A DNA stretch of 64,000 nt, taken from positions 248,001-312,000 of the forward strand of contig OZ244850.1 in assembly GCA_965220895.1 (NCBI GenBank). Reading direction: 5' to 3'. Below the pieces are notes generated by a model. It searched no databases and was not told the origin of the DNA. It worked only from the letters and a program-made list of their open reading frames with translations. Positions 8,019 to 15,655 of the stretch are shown here, piece by piece. The stretch is from WTFY01 sp965220895 (lineage in GTDB: Bacteria > Pseudomonadota > Gammaproteobacteria > UBA4575). The stretch's first letter is position 1. The number at the start of each line of letters is the position of its first letter. Position numbers and translations under genes: made by a program.

Positions 8019-9365
8019 TCAGTATTTCAACTTGTTTTTGTGTGTCCAGTCGGGATCATCCTTGCCGACATCGCCGATCGGCGCCGCAAAGGCATCGACA
8101 ACCAGTGTAGGGACGTTGCCGCCCGTCAGCGACTGCAGAAAAGCAAGCAAATCCTCAATCTCGGAATCCGTCAGGTTCAGTGGCCGAATCAGGGGGCTGA
8201 GCAACTCGTTGGGGATTCCGCCCCGATTGTAGAAATCCAGGACCTCACGCAGCGTATGAAATGAACCATTGTGCATGTACGGAGCCGTCAGGGCGACATT
8301 TCTCAAAGATGGAGTGCGAAACTTCCAGCGATCATTCGGATCCTCGGTCACCTCGTACAGGCCAAGGTCGTTCTTCTCGAATCTGGAAACCGAATCGAGC
8401 ACGCTGTTTTCAAGTTCAGTGAAAATCCCGGGCGCCAGTTGCACCTTCGTGGTTCCGGTACTGCGGCCCATGGACACCTCGTACCCCAAACCGGTATTGT
8501 GCAACCGGTCATCCGTGAACAGGGCAGACTCTTCCTGGATCAAATGGCAGCTACTGCATGCCCCCTTGCCGGTAAACAACCTGAAACCACGTTTGACCTG
8601 ATCACTGACTGCATTTTTTTCCTTGCCGTAGTACCAGCGATCGAACGGTGAGTCGGCTGCATTGAGTGTCCGTTGATAACTAGCCAGGGCCATACCGATC
8701 GTTTCCATGGTCGGTCCGCGGCCATGAAATGCTTCTTCAAACAGACCATCATATTCATCGATGGCCCTGATTTTATTGATCACGTAGCCGATCGACGGGT
8801 TGGCCATTTCGTTGCGTGCCAGAAATGGAGCCCACACCTGCTGCTCCAGAGTGGATTCGCGCCCATCATGGAAGATCTTGCCGAAGTAGGCCACATTGTA
8901 AATCGTCGGTGTGTTGCGCTTGCCGGAACGGCCTTCGACACCGACAGCTGTCTCAAGCTCATTGTTGGTAAATCCCTGCTCCGGGATATGGCACATGGCG
9001 CAGGAGAACGTGTTGTTGATCGAAAGACGACGGTCAAAAAACAACTTTCTTCCCAGCAGGATTTTTTTCGCCGTGAGCGGGTTATCTGCAGGTACAGGCA
9101 CCTGTGGAAGTCCCAGCGGCGGCTGCTCGGCGAATTTGATGAGTTCGGCCTCCTTGCCAATGCGGTTCAGCAAATCCAGCGTGCTGGTGGTGTAATCGGC
9201 AGATTCATAGCCGTGTTTGACATCCCCCGGTCCGAATACCGCCCGGTTCTGCAACTCGGGCGCGTCTGCAGAGCCTCGTGTCGCAGTAACTGAAAAAAGC
9301 GTAAGTGCAGCGGCGAAAACGACCAGGACGTTGATGACCAGTACGGCCTTGTTCATGCGATTCAT
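8019..9365 (-). CDS. MauG/cytochrome c peroxidase-like di-haem protein
   Basis: This protein of about 448 residues belongs to the di-haem cytochrome c peroxidase/MauG family. Two haem-binding motifs are visible: CAMCH after SINNTF near residue 125 and CSSCH near residue 272. An N-terminal hydrophobic segment indicates export. A mauG-like gene beside mtoX and SCO1 is the known arrangement in methanethiol oxidase operons, where MtoX produces peroxide. The ATG at 9365 overlaps the SCO1 stop (TGATG), so the genes are coupled. It could remove peroxide or mature MtoX; the sequence does not decide. Confidence 0.92.
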   Translation of the reverse strand: MNRMNKAVLVINVLVVFAAALTLFSVTATRGSADAPELQNRAVFGPGDVKHGYESADYTTSTLDLLNRIGKEAELIKFAEQPPLGLPQVPVPADNPLTAKKILLGRKLFFDRRLSINNTFSCAMCHIPEQGFTNNELETAVGVEGRSGKRNTPTIYNVAYFGKIFHDGRESTLEQQVWAPFLARNEMANPSIGYVINKIRAIDEYDGLFEEAFHGRGPTMETIGMALASYQRTLNAADSPFDRWYYGKEKNAVSDQVKRGFRLFTGKGACSSCHLIQEESALFTDDRLHNTGLGYEVSMGRSTGTTKVQLAPGIFTELENSVLDSVSRFEKNDLGLYEVTEDPNDRWKFRTPSLRNVALTAPYMHNGSFHTLREVLDFYNRGGIPNELLSPLIRPLNLTDSEIEDLLAFLQSLTGGNVPTLVVDAFAAPIGDVGKDDPDWTHKNKLKY

Positions 9366-10114
9366 CACGAACCTGCTTGTGCAGTCAACACCCCGTCTTC
9401 CAAAAGAAGCGTTTTTATATCAATTGAAATCAATTGATCGTGCAAGAATGAAACGCTGTATTCCTGTCGAATGTTGCGGGATTTGTCGATCAGAAAAGCG
9501 CGCAAGACATGCGCCATGGTCCCGGTAAAATTCCCGTCCTCATCGAATTCCTGAATGACCATCTGTCCGTAGCTACGGAGAATCGGTTCCAGCACCTCTT
9601 CGGAGGGAGTCGTCAAAAACAGCCACTCCGGGTCGCCTTCACTGAATGCCCCGCCATACAGTTTCATCGCCGCAGGAGTATCCTGCCTGGGATCAAAACT
9701 AACACTGATCAGGCGGATTTTATCGGCCAGTTCGGGCTCACCCTTGAACCGCTCCTTGAGTTTGTAGAACACGGCCGTTGCCAAAGGACAACCGTTGATT
9801 TCCGAACAGTTGGTATAAATAAAGGTGAGGAGAACCAGCTTGTCACCCAGCAGGTCGCTCAGTTCCCACTGCTTCCCATCCGTATCCAGAACGATACCGC
9901 CACCGGCTGCACCGACAACCGGCAAGGTGTAGGAGCCCGGTTCCGGGGGGTCGTAAGGAAGTTCCGGTTTCCACCCGTCTGCGATCACCTGCACATCGAC
10001 CTGGGCCGCATGTGACCAGGGCATCGGGGCATCCTCATCGGCCGAAGGGTCACAGCCCGCCAATGAAACAAGCAGGATCAGGCAGACCGCAAGATACTCA
10101 AAACCTTTACCCAT
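9365..10114 (-). CDS. SCO1/SenC-family copper chaperone lipoprotein
   Basis: The protein has about 249 residues, a lipoprotein signal with lipobox LAGC, and a SCO1/SenC thioredoxin-like domain. The copper site appears as TNCSEINGCPLA plus a histidine in MAHVLRAFLID. The two cysteines are five residues apart, whereas classical SCO proteins have CPDVC with three. SCO1 genes accompany mtoX because MtoX is copper-dependent, so copper delivery is the likely role. I chose the ATG at 10114 because AGGA lies 8 bp upstream; a TTG two codons earlier is also open. Confidence 0.9.
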   Translation of the reverse strand: MGKGFEYLAVCLILLVSLAGCDPSADEDAPMPWSHAAQVDVQVIADGWKPELPYDPPEPGSYTLPVVGAAGGGIVLDTDGKQWELSDLLGDKLVLLTFIYTNCSEINGCPLATAVFYKLKERFKGEPELADKIRLISVSFDPRQDTPAAMKLYGGAFSEGDPEWLFLTTPSEEVLEPILRSYGQMVIQEFDEDGNFTGTMAHVLRAFLIDKSRNIRQEYSVSFLHDQLISIDIKTLLLEDGVLTAQAGS

Positions 10115-10131
10115 GCGCAAAATCCTAGTCC

Positions 10132-10166
10132 AAAAACAGCAAGGCCGCCTGTAAGGCGGCCTTGCT
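10132..10166 (-). terminator. Intrinsic terminator after mtoX
   Basis: A 12-bp perfect stem (AGCAAGGCCGCC with its complement) and a 5-base loop are followed on the minus strand by TGTTTTT. It lies between mtoX and the SCO1 gene. It probably ends most mtoX transcripts and lets only part continue into the accessory genes. Confidence 0.85.
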
Positions 10167-10214
10167 CCAGATAAAATCTGGCTATTGATTACAGCATTGT
10201 AACAAAGCCGCGTT

Positions 10215-11597
10215 TTACTCTACCCTTTGAGACAGCATTGTGCCTTTTGAGTTCGGCTTTTGTCCATACAGTGAATAGGCACCAAATCGCATCTGATGCG
10301 GTCGGCCCAGATTCTCTGCATAGAAATCAATCGCGAACTTTTGCACAAGCTCTTTACCGTTCCACTCGAACAACTTGAAGAATTGCTCGTCCTGGTCACC
10401 GGTCTTGTCCCAGTTCCCCAGCAGGGATGATGTGAAATACATGCGCTTTCCATCCCAGCTTTGCGAAGTCATGTTCACTTGGGAACCGACCACATGCTCA
10501 TAGGTCTGCACGGGATTGAACGGATCAGAGATATCGAAGTGTCGGGTCTTGCCGTCCATGAAGGTCTGCACCCAAAGGCCCTTGTCATCAGCAGTGATGG
10601 AAATGTCAACAGGTAACGGGACCTGAGAAGGATCACCGATAGCGCCAACAGATTGGGCATGCCACTCACCGGCATCGTCTTCGTGAATCAGCCAGATCTG
10701 CGAAGTCAGTGCGGTTGTCGTGAAGCAGTAGTTATTCTGGGAACCCCATGCACAGCGGATTTCCAAAGGTGAACCCGGTACTTCAAACACTTTTTTGGGC
10801 TTGCGTGTATGCAGGTCCCAAACAACGACGGTGTTACCGAATCGCTTCATGGCCTCTGCATCTCCAAGCATCTTGCCGAAGTCCATCATGTAGTTGGACC
10901 AGCCTGTGAAGGAGGAGGTAACCATGACGTTGCGGCGTGGCAATACGCGGACATCATAACCGTATCCGTCTGCGATATTCCCGACTTTTACAGCACCACG
11001 CAGGTCTTCATCCGTCGGCATCCAGTGCGCCGCTACAAACTCACCTTCGTTGGTGAACTCTGCAAGGCCGGTTCTGCCGCCATGATCCTTGTTGTTGGAC
11101 AGTGCGCTGACCATGATTCTGCCTGGAAGCGCATACATGGTGTGCGGGCCAACCATACCACCGGTTTTCTCGACGAAATCGGTGATCACTTTATGCAGGG
11201 AAGGCTTGCTTGGATTGGAATGGACGTCAAAGATAAAGATCTTGTTGGTGTCCAAGCCACCCGCAAACAGATAACGGCGGTCATCTGTTAAACCGGAATG
11301 ATGCGCCTCGTTTCGACCACCTACAGAAAGTGAATTGACGACTTTCCCGTAGTGTGGAGACGCTGGATTCACCGAAACGGTGACCAGCTTGTCTTGACCA
11401 TCACCAACACCTTCCTTACCTAGCGTCCAGATATACACATAATCTTCCTGACCAACAATCTTAGCCATATAGGGAGACATACAAGTCTCATCCGCGATGG
11501 CAGCAGACTGAAAGCCAACTACAGATGCCAGCAGGACACACAAGGAAGCAAGGCTGCCTTGGATCCATCTAGCGTGTAATTTTGACATTTTTTTCAT
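10215..11597 (-). CDS. mtoX: Methanethiol oxidase (SBP56 family)
   Basis: This 460-residue protein belongs to the selenium-binding-protein-56 family, identified as copper-dependent methanethiol oxidase, which converts methanethiol to formaldehyde, sulfide and hydrogen peroxide. A signal peptide (residues 1 to about 35, ending SAAIADE) places it in the periplasm as in other bacterial MtoX. Family segments include ETCMSPYMAKIVGQEDYVY, SGLTDDRRYLFAGGLDTNKIFIFDV, VGPHTMYALPGRIMVSALSN and GRPHQMRFG. The next genes encode SCO1, MauG-like and TlpA-like proteins, matching known mto operons. A TTTGAA/17/CATAAT promoter lies about 80 bp upstream. Confidence 0.95.
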   Translation of the reverse strand: MKKMSKLHARWIQGSLASLCVLLASVVGFQSAAIADETCMSPYMAKIVGQEDYVYIWTLGKEGVGDGQDKLVTVSVNPASPHYGKVVNSLSVGGRNEAHHSGLTDDRRYLFAGGLDTNKIFIFDVHSNPSKPSLHKVITDFVEKTGGMVGPHTMYALPGRIMVSALSNNKDHGGRTGLAEFTNEGEFVAAHWMPTDEDLRGAVKVGNIADGYGYDVRVLPRRNVMVTSSFTGWSNYMMDFGKMLGDAEAMKRFGNTVVVWDLHTRKPKKVFEVPGSPLEIRCAWGSQNNYCFTTTALTSQIWLIHEDDAGEWHAQSVGAIGDPSQVPLPVDISITADDKGLWVQTFMDGKTRHFDISDPFNPVQTYEHVVGSQVNMTSQSWDGKRMYFTSSLLGNWDKTGDQDEQFFKLFEWNGKELVQKFAIDFYAENLGRPHQMRFGAYSLYGQKPNSKGTMLSQRVE

Positions 11598-11674
11598 ATC
11601 TACAGGACTCCGTATCGTTTTTATTGATTGGAACTTGAACGTATTAAATTCTTCTTTGAAGTGTTCAATTTAAA

Positions 11675-11703
11675 ATTATGCCACATCTGATAGCCTATTC
11701 AAA
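11675..11703 (-). promoter_or_regulatory. Putative sigma-70 promoter of mtoX
   Basis: On the minus strand TTTGAA and CATAAT are separated by 17 bp, with TGG just before the -10. The predicted start gives a leader of about 70 bases before the mtoX ATG. The rest of this 280-bp gap shows no gene. Confidence 0.55.
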
Positions 11704-11877
11704 GCTGTATCCTGTCGGGCGCTTTGCCTCCCCAATCCACTAAATACAGGCACCGCCAAGCGCCGTACAGGAGGGAGTCAGGCTTCCAGGAAAATCTGTC
11801 TCGCCGGTGTCAGGCAATTGCAGGGCACCTCATCAAACAGCTGGCAAACACAGCTTCTTGACTACCAGAAAAAGGGG

Positions 11878-12264
11878 CTACTTGTATTGAATATAGGCGA
11901 AGCGCGGGTCACTAGGCGTGCCCTCAAGGTCACCGTCTTCCTGGCCCGGCTGCCACATCAGCACGTCTTCAATTTTTGCGGCCAGTTCGAAGTCCTTGTT
12001 CGTGACTCCCTTGGCTGCATGATTCATCAGCTTGCAGATGACAAAGGCATACGACACGGTCAGGTCGGGATGATGAAACGCAGCTTCGGACAGATGGCCG
12101 ATGGTGTTCACAACCATGAGCGTGGCTTTCCAGCCATGGGTCCGGTACTTTCTTCGAATCCAGCCGTTCTCGTAATACCAGGTGGGCAGTTCTTCGGAAA
12201 GCCGTTCCTTGATTTGCTCCTCTGTGTAGGTTTGTTCAGATTTGATATCGCGCCACTTGGACAT
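11878..12264 (-). CDS. Pterin-4a-carbinolamine dehydratase-like protein
   Basis: The protein has about 128 residues. The pterin dehydratase core is clear: HLSEAAFHHPDLTVSYAFV followed by MNHAAKGVTNKDFELAAKIE, including the conserved HHPD. These enzymes dehydrate 4a-hydroxytetrahydropterins. In methylotrophs a homologue (Pcd) is grouped with tetrahydromethanopterin genes. That is a plausible role here because fhc genes are nearby and no phenylalanine hydroxylase is visible. The ATG at 12264 follows TAGGAG. The gene lies 79 bp downstream of folD on the same strand and may be co-transcribed with it. Confidence 0.88.
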   Translation of the reverse strand: MSKWRDIKSEQTYTEEQIKERLSEELPTWYYENGWIRRKYRTHGWKATLMVVNTIGHLSEAAFHHPDLTVSYAFVICKLMNHAAKGVTNKDFELAAKIEDVLMWQPGQEDGDLEGTPSDPRFAYIQYK

Positions 12265-12343
12265 AAGACTCCTACCCCGCAAAAACTTTCCGACAACTCG
12301 GCGTCATTCTAGCAAGCCCCTTCGATTGACCACAATACGGTTT

Positions 12344-13216
12344 TCAGGAACCTGACAGTTCTGCAGCCTTGGCAACATTTTGCATCAGCATGGCTACTGT
12401 CATGGGGCCGACCCCGCCCGGTACCGGAGTGATTCTCGAAGCCACTTCTCTGACTTCTTCAAAGTCGACGTCGCCTACCAGACAGGCCTTGCCCTGCTCT
12501 TCAATGCGGTTGATTCCCACATCAATGACCACAGCCCCAGGCTTGACCATGTCAGCCGTGACAAAGCGGGCCTGCCCGATGGCTGCAATCAGGATATCCG
12601 CCTGCAGGGTATGGGCCTTGATGTCTGCGGTCTTCGAGTGACAAAGCGTGACGGTTGCATTGGCTGTATCAGTTTTCTGGGCCAACAGGTTCATCAGCGG
12701 TTTGCCGACGATGTTGCTGCGCCCGACGATGACCGCGTGCCTGCCGGCGATTTCAATGCCACTCTTATCCAGTATCTGCAAAACCCCGTAAGGCGTACAG
12801 GGAATGAAGGTATCCAGTCCGGCGACCAGTCTGCCGACATTGTAGGGGTGAAAACCGTCCACATCCTTTTGCGGCGAGATCGCCGAAACGATTTTGTATT
12901 CATCGATATGGGGCGGCAGCGGCAACTGCACGAGGATGCCGTGCACATCGGCGTCATGGTTCAGTTCGCTGATCAAATCCACCAGCGCGGACTCGGCGGT
13001 CTCCTTCGCGAGCCGGTGCCTGATCGAGCGGATTCCGACTTCCTGACTTGCTTTTCGCTTTGCCTCGACATAGGTGTGCGAGGCAGGATCGTCCCCCACC
13101 AGCACGACAGCCAGGCAAGGCTCGATGTCCTTGTCCCTGAGCGCACCGACCTGCGCCGCAACTTCTTCCCTGATCTGGGCTGCAATCAGTTTGCCGTCAA
13201 TCAATGATGCAGCCAT
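12344..13216 (-). CDS. folD: Bifunctional methylenetetrahydrofolate dehydrogenase/cyclohydrolase
   Basis: This 290-residue protein is FolD, which interconverts 5,10-methylene-, methenyl- and 10-formyl-tetrahydrofolate in the cytoplasm. Signature segments are YVEAKRKASQEVGI with the catalytic lysine, VQLPLPPHID, PCTPYGVLQIL, VIVGRSNIVGKPL (NADP-binding) and PVPGGVGPMTVAMLMQN. Length and all motifs are standard. It provides the folate branch of C1 metabolism beside the probable methanopterin branch encoded by fhc. The ATG at 13216 gives the usual MAASLIDGKLIA start. Confidence 0.97.
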   Translation of the reverse strand: MAASLIDGKLIAAQIREEVAAQVGALRDKDIEPCLAVVLVGDDPASHTYVEAKRKASQEVGIRSIRHRLAKETAESALVDLISELNHDADVHGILVQLPLPPHIDEYKIVSAISPQKDVDGFHPYNVGRLVAGLDTFIPCTPYGVLQILDKSGIEIAGRHAVIVGRSNIVGKPLMNLLAQKTDTANATVTLCHSKTADIKAHTLQADILIAAIGQARFVTADMVKPGAVVIDVGINRIEEQGKACLVGDVDFEEVREVASRITPVPGGVGPMTVAMLMQNVAKAAELSGS

Positions 13217-13572
13217 ATGAATTCAACCAAAATCATGCGGTATCAAAAAGGACCTGTGAGCCTGCGGGTATTTTATCAGCAAAATTCTTGTCGGGTTCCT
13301 GACACCTGGCGAACTGCCGGGTTGTTTCGGCACAAAACAGGCTTTCTGCCAGCAGCTTCACTTTTTCAGAAACTCAAGACATATCCTGCGGACATTTCAG
13401 CGCATGCCTGAAATGCTCGGTATCAACATCGGCTGCATGATCCCCGGGCCGGAATATTGTCCGCCATGATGCAACTGACAGTGGACACCGGAGGAGATTC
13501 ATCCCATGGATTCCGGCGAACCCAAGTCCACCGGAATCCATATATTATATATCGGCAATCAGCATCAACGGC
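13217..13572. other. 356-bp gap between folD and the EGKCG-repeat gene
   Basis: I see no credible gene here. It must hold the folD promoter on the minus strand, but I find no convincing hexamer pair. It contains an 11-bp perfect hairpin stem at 13506-13541, listed separately. Confidence 0.5.
13506..13541 (-). repeat. 11-bp inverted repeat downstream of the HvfA-like gene
   Basis: ATGGATTCCGG and its exact complement flank a 14-base loop, 32 bp past the HvfA-like stop codon. No T-run follows on the minus strand, so it may protect the 3' end of the mRNA rather than act as a standard terminator. Confidence 0.5.
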
Positions 13573-13893
13573 CTAGCTACCCCCGCATTTGCCTTCGCCG
13601 CATTTTCCCTCTTCAGTCTTGCCTTCTCCGGAAGCATCTGCATCTGCCTCTTCGCCTCCGCATTTTCCTTCACCGCACTTGCCTTCGCCGCATTTTCCCT
13701 CTTTGTCCTTGTCCTCTTCTGCAGCACCTTCTTCGGCACCGCCATGGTTATCAGCCACCATGTACCCGGAAGACAATTCCGTCATCTGGAACGGATTTTC
13801 ATCCGCATTCGCCGTGGATATCGCGAATGCGCCTGTGGCCAGGGCTGCACTTACAGCCACGACCAGCGGTTTCAATTCGGATTTGGTTTTCAT
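13573..13893 (-). CDS. HvfA-like low-complexity secreted precursor with EGKCG repeats
   Basis: This 106-residue protein starts with a Sec-type signal (KPLVVAVSAALATGAFAIST, then ANADENPF). Next comes the family segment FQMTELSSGYMVADN and an acidic tail with five EGKCG units and one cysteine-free EGKT unit. This matches HvfA-type precursors, in which EGKCG cysteines are converted to oxazolone/thioamide copper ligands by a DUF692 (HvfB) and a DUF2063 (HvfC) protein. Neither enzyme gene is nearby, so the precursor is an orphan here. AGGAG precedes the ATG. The modification is inferred from the family, not visible. Confidence 0.85.
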   Translation of the reverse strand: MKTKSELKPLVVAVSAALATGAFAISTANADENPFQMTELSSGYMVADNHGGAEEGAAEEDKDKEGKCGEGKCGEGKCGGEEADADASGEGKTEEGKCGEGKCGGS

Positions 13894-14215
13894 AAGACTC
13901 TCCTGTGGTTCTGTGTCTGACTGTTCTTCAAGACAGGATGTCTCGAAGAGACGCTCTGTGCCATCTGTATATCCCTAACCCAAGAAGCTAGCATATTGAA
14001 TCCGGCCGGACCAACCGTGATACTATCCGCACGATTGCAACGCCAGCAAGCGGTTAGGGCAGTGCGGGTCCTGGCCCGCTTTCGATATATCCAGCTGACG
14101 ACCGTTTCAGATTGCTATACCTGCAACGTCATGCATGTTGGACTTCGTCACACCGGGAAAGTTCTTCGAAAGCAAAAGCGCAGGGCACAGGATACGACCA
14201 CCTGTTCACGGAAAA
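13894..14215. other. 322-bp divergent gap with structured leader
   Basis: This gap lies between the minus-strand HvfA-like gene and the plus-strand membrane protein gene. I see no gene. On the minus strand a hairpin at 13933-13959 lies 40-66 bases upstream of the HvfA-like ATG. I see no promoter good enough to call for either gene. Confidence 0.45.
13933..13959 (-). promoter_or_regulatory. Hairpin in the HvfA-like 5' leader
   Basis: On the minus strand GTCTC-TTC-GAGAC forms an inner stem, and ACAG/CTGT can extend it across short internal mismatches. Its position just upstream of the ribosome site suggests an mRNA-stability or regulatory structure. Confidence 0.35.
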
Positions 14216-14746
14216 ATGAATGAACACCTTATGAGCGTCAAGGGCATTATTGCGGCGACATGGAGCATGCTCGGACTGCTTTTGCTGCTGGGCTATGCCA
14301 TCTGGAGATTGTCCCTGTACACCTACGAATCCCTGCAGATGCCGCTGAGTTGGATCCACTGGGTGGTATTCATCGGCTTCACCCTATTCATGGCACACAG
14401 TGAAGGCTACAAGGGATTCCAGAAAAGTTTTTCGCCCCGCTACGCGGCCCGCACGAAATACCTGTCAACCCACAGTACCTGGACCCAGTGCATCCTGGCC
14501 CCCTTCTTCAGCATGGGTTTTTTTCATGCACCGAAAAGACGGGTGCTGACCACCGTTGCCCTGACCGTCATGATTGTTCTCTTTATCCTGACATTCCGCT
14601 ACGTCCCGCAGCCATGGAAAGGCCTGCTGGATGCAGGGGTTGTCATCGGGCTCATCTGGGGCGCCATCTCCACGGTCCTGTTCTGCATCAAGGCATTTTC
14701 AGATGCGCAACACGCCTGGGATGCCGAGATCGAAACCCCGCACTGA
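14216..14746 (+). CDS. Conserved inner-membrane protein, function unknown
   Basis: The protein has about 176 residues with four hydrophobic segments: near residues 10-30 (IIAATWSMLGLLLLLGYAIW), 45-60 (WIHWVVFIGFTLFM), 112-130 (VLTTVALTVMIVLFILTF) and 138-157 (LLDAGVVIGLIWGAISTVLF). The loop MAHSEGYKGFQKSFSPR and the segment APFFSMGFFHAPKRR look conserved but belong to no family I can name. I chose the ATG at 14216 because the stretch before it is not hydrophobic. The gene converges with folP, leaving only 25 bp between the stops. Confidence 0.75.
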   Translation: MNEHLMSVKGIIAATWSMLGLLLLLGYAIWRLSLYTYESLQMPLSWIHWVVFIGFTLFMAHSEGYKGFQKSFSPRYAARTKYLSTHSTWTQCILAPFFSMGFFHAPKRRVLTTVALTVMIVLFILTFRYVPQPWKGLLDAGVVIGLIWGAISTVLFCIKAFSDAQHAWDAEIETPH

Positions 14747-14771
14747 TCCGAAGACCCTCTAGAGACCGGTG

Positions 14772-15620
14772 CTAGCTTGCTGTAGTGGCGGCAGCTGGGT
14801 TCACTCCGGTGGAAATGGCCCAGGCGACGTCGATGGCCTGGCGGTTTTGCCAGACGTCATGAACCCGGAAGACCCTGACCCCGGCCAGCACACCCAGTGC
14901 CGAGGTCGCGCAGGTCGCCGGCATCCTGGCCTGCGGATTTTCCTGCTTCGAGACTGCACCGATGAAGCGTTTGCGGCTGGTGCCCAGCAAGACCGGGTAA
15001 CCCAGTCCCGTCAATGTTCCCAGATCTCTCAGTAGCTCTAGGTTGTGCTGAGTTCTTTTTCCAAAGCCGATCCCCGGATCAAGAATGATGTTCTCCTGCT
15101 TGACCCCCATGGTGTTCGCCTGCTCGGCCCGCTCAAGCAGGAAATCGGAAACTTCCCTCGTGACATCCTGATACCGGGGATTCTCCTGCATGGTGGCAGG
15201 CTCTCCAAGCATGTGCATCAGGCAAATCGGCACGTCGGCATCCGCCGCGAGTCCCAGCAAGTCCGGGTCGTCCCGGCCTGCGCTCACATCGTTCAGCATG
15301 GTAGCCCCGCAATTCAGGGCCGCCCCGGCAACTTCGGACAAGGTCGTATCGATACTGATGTGGATGGCTTCGGGCAGTTCTGCGCGAAGTCCGGCGATCA
15401 CATCGATCACCCGGCGCTTTTGCTCGGCTGCATCCACGCGCTTGGATCCTGGCCGCGTGGATTCCCCACCCACATCGATGATGTCGGCCCCCTGTGCGAC
15501 CATTTCGATTCCGCATGCAATCGCCTCCCGGGAGGACGGGTACGCCCCGCCGTCTGAAAAACTGTCCGGGGTCACGTTGAGGATGCCCATCAGAAGCGGT
15601 TTGGAGTAGTCAAGCGGCAT
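14772..15620 (-). CDS. folP: Dihydropteroate synthase
   Basis: This protein of about 282 residues condenses p-aminobenzoate with 6-hydroxymethyl-dihydropterin diphosphate. The signatures LMGILNVTPDSFSDGG and DIIDVGGESTRPGS are intact, as are DVSAGRDDPDL, ILDPGIGFGK and LLGTSRKRFIG. I chose the ATG at 15620 because AAGGA precedes it. In many gammaproteobacteria folP follows ftsH and precedes glmM; here it follows a metallo-beta-lactamase gene, so that neighbourhood is lost. Confidence 0.96.
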   Translation of the reverse strand: MPLDYSKPLLMGILNVTPDSFSDGGAYPSSREAIACGIEMVAQGADIIDVGGESTRPGSKRVDAAEQKRRVIDVIAGLRAELPEAIHISIDTTLSEVAGAALNCGATMLNDVSAGRDDPDLLGLAADADVPICLMHMLGEPATMQENPRYQDVTREVSDFLLERAEQANTMGVKQENIILDPGIGFGKRTQHNLELLRDLGTLTGLGYPVLLGTSRKRFIGAVSKQENPQARMPATCATSALGVLAGVRVFRVHDVWQNRQAIDVAWAISTGVNPAAATTAS

Positions 15621-15655
15621 GGGTAGGTCCTTGGGGCGTGAGGATCTGCGCAAGC

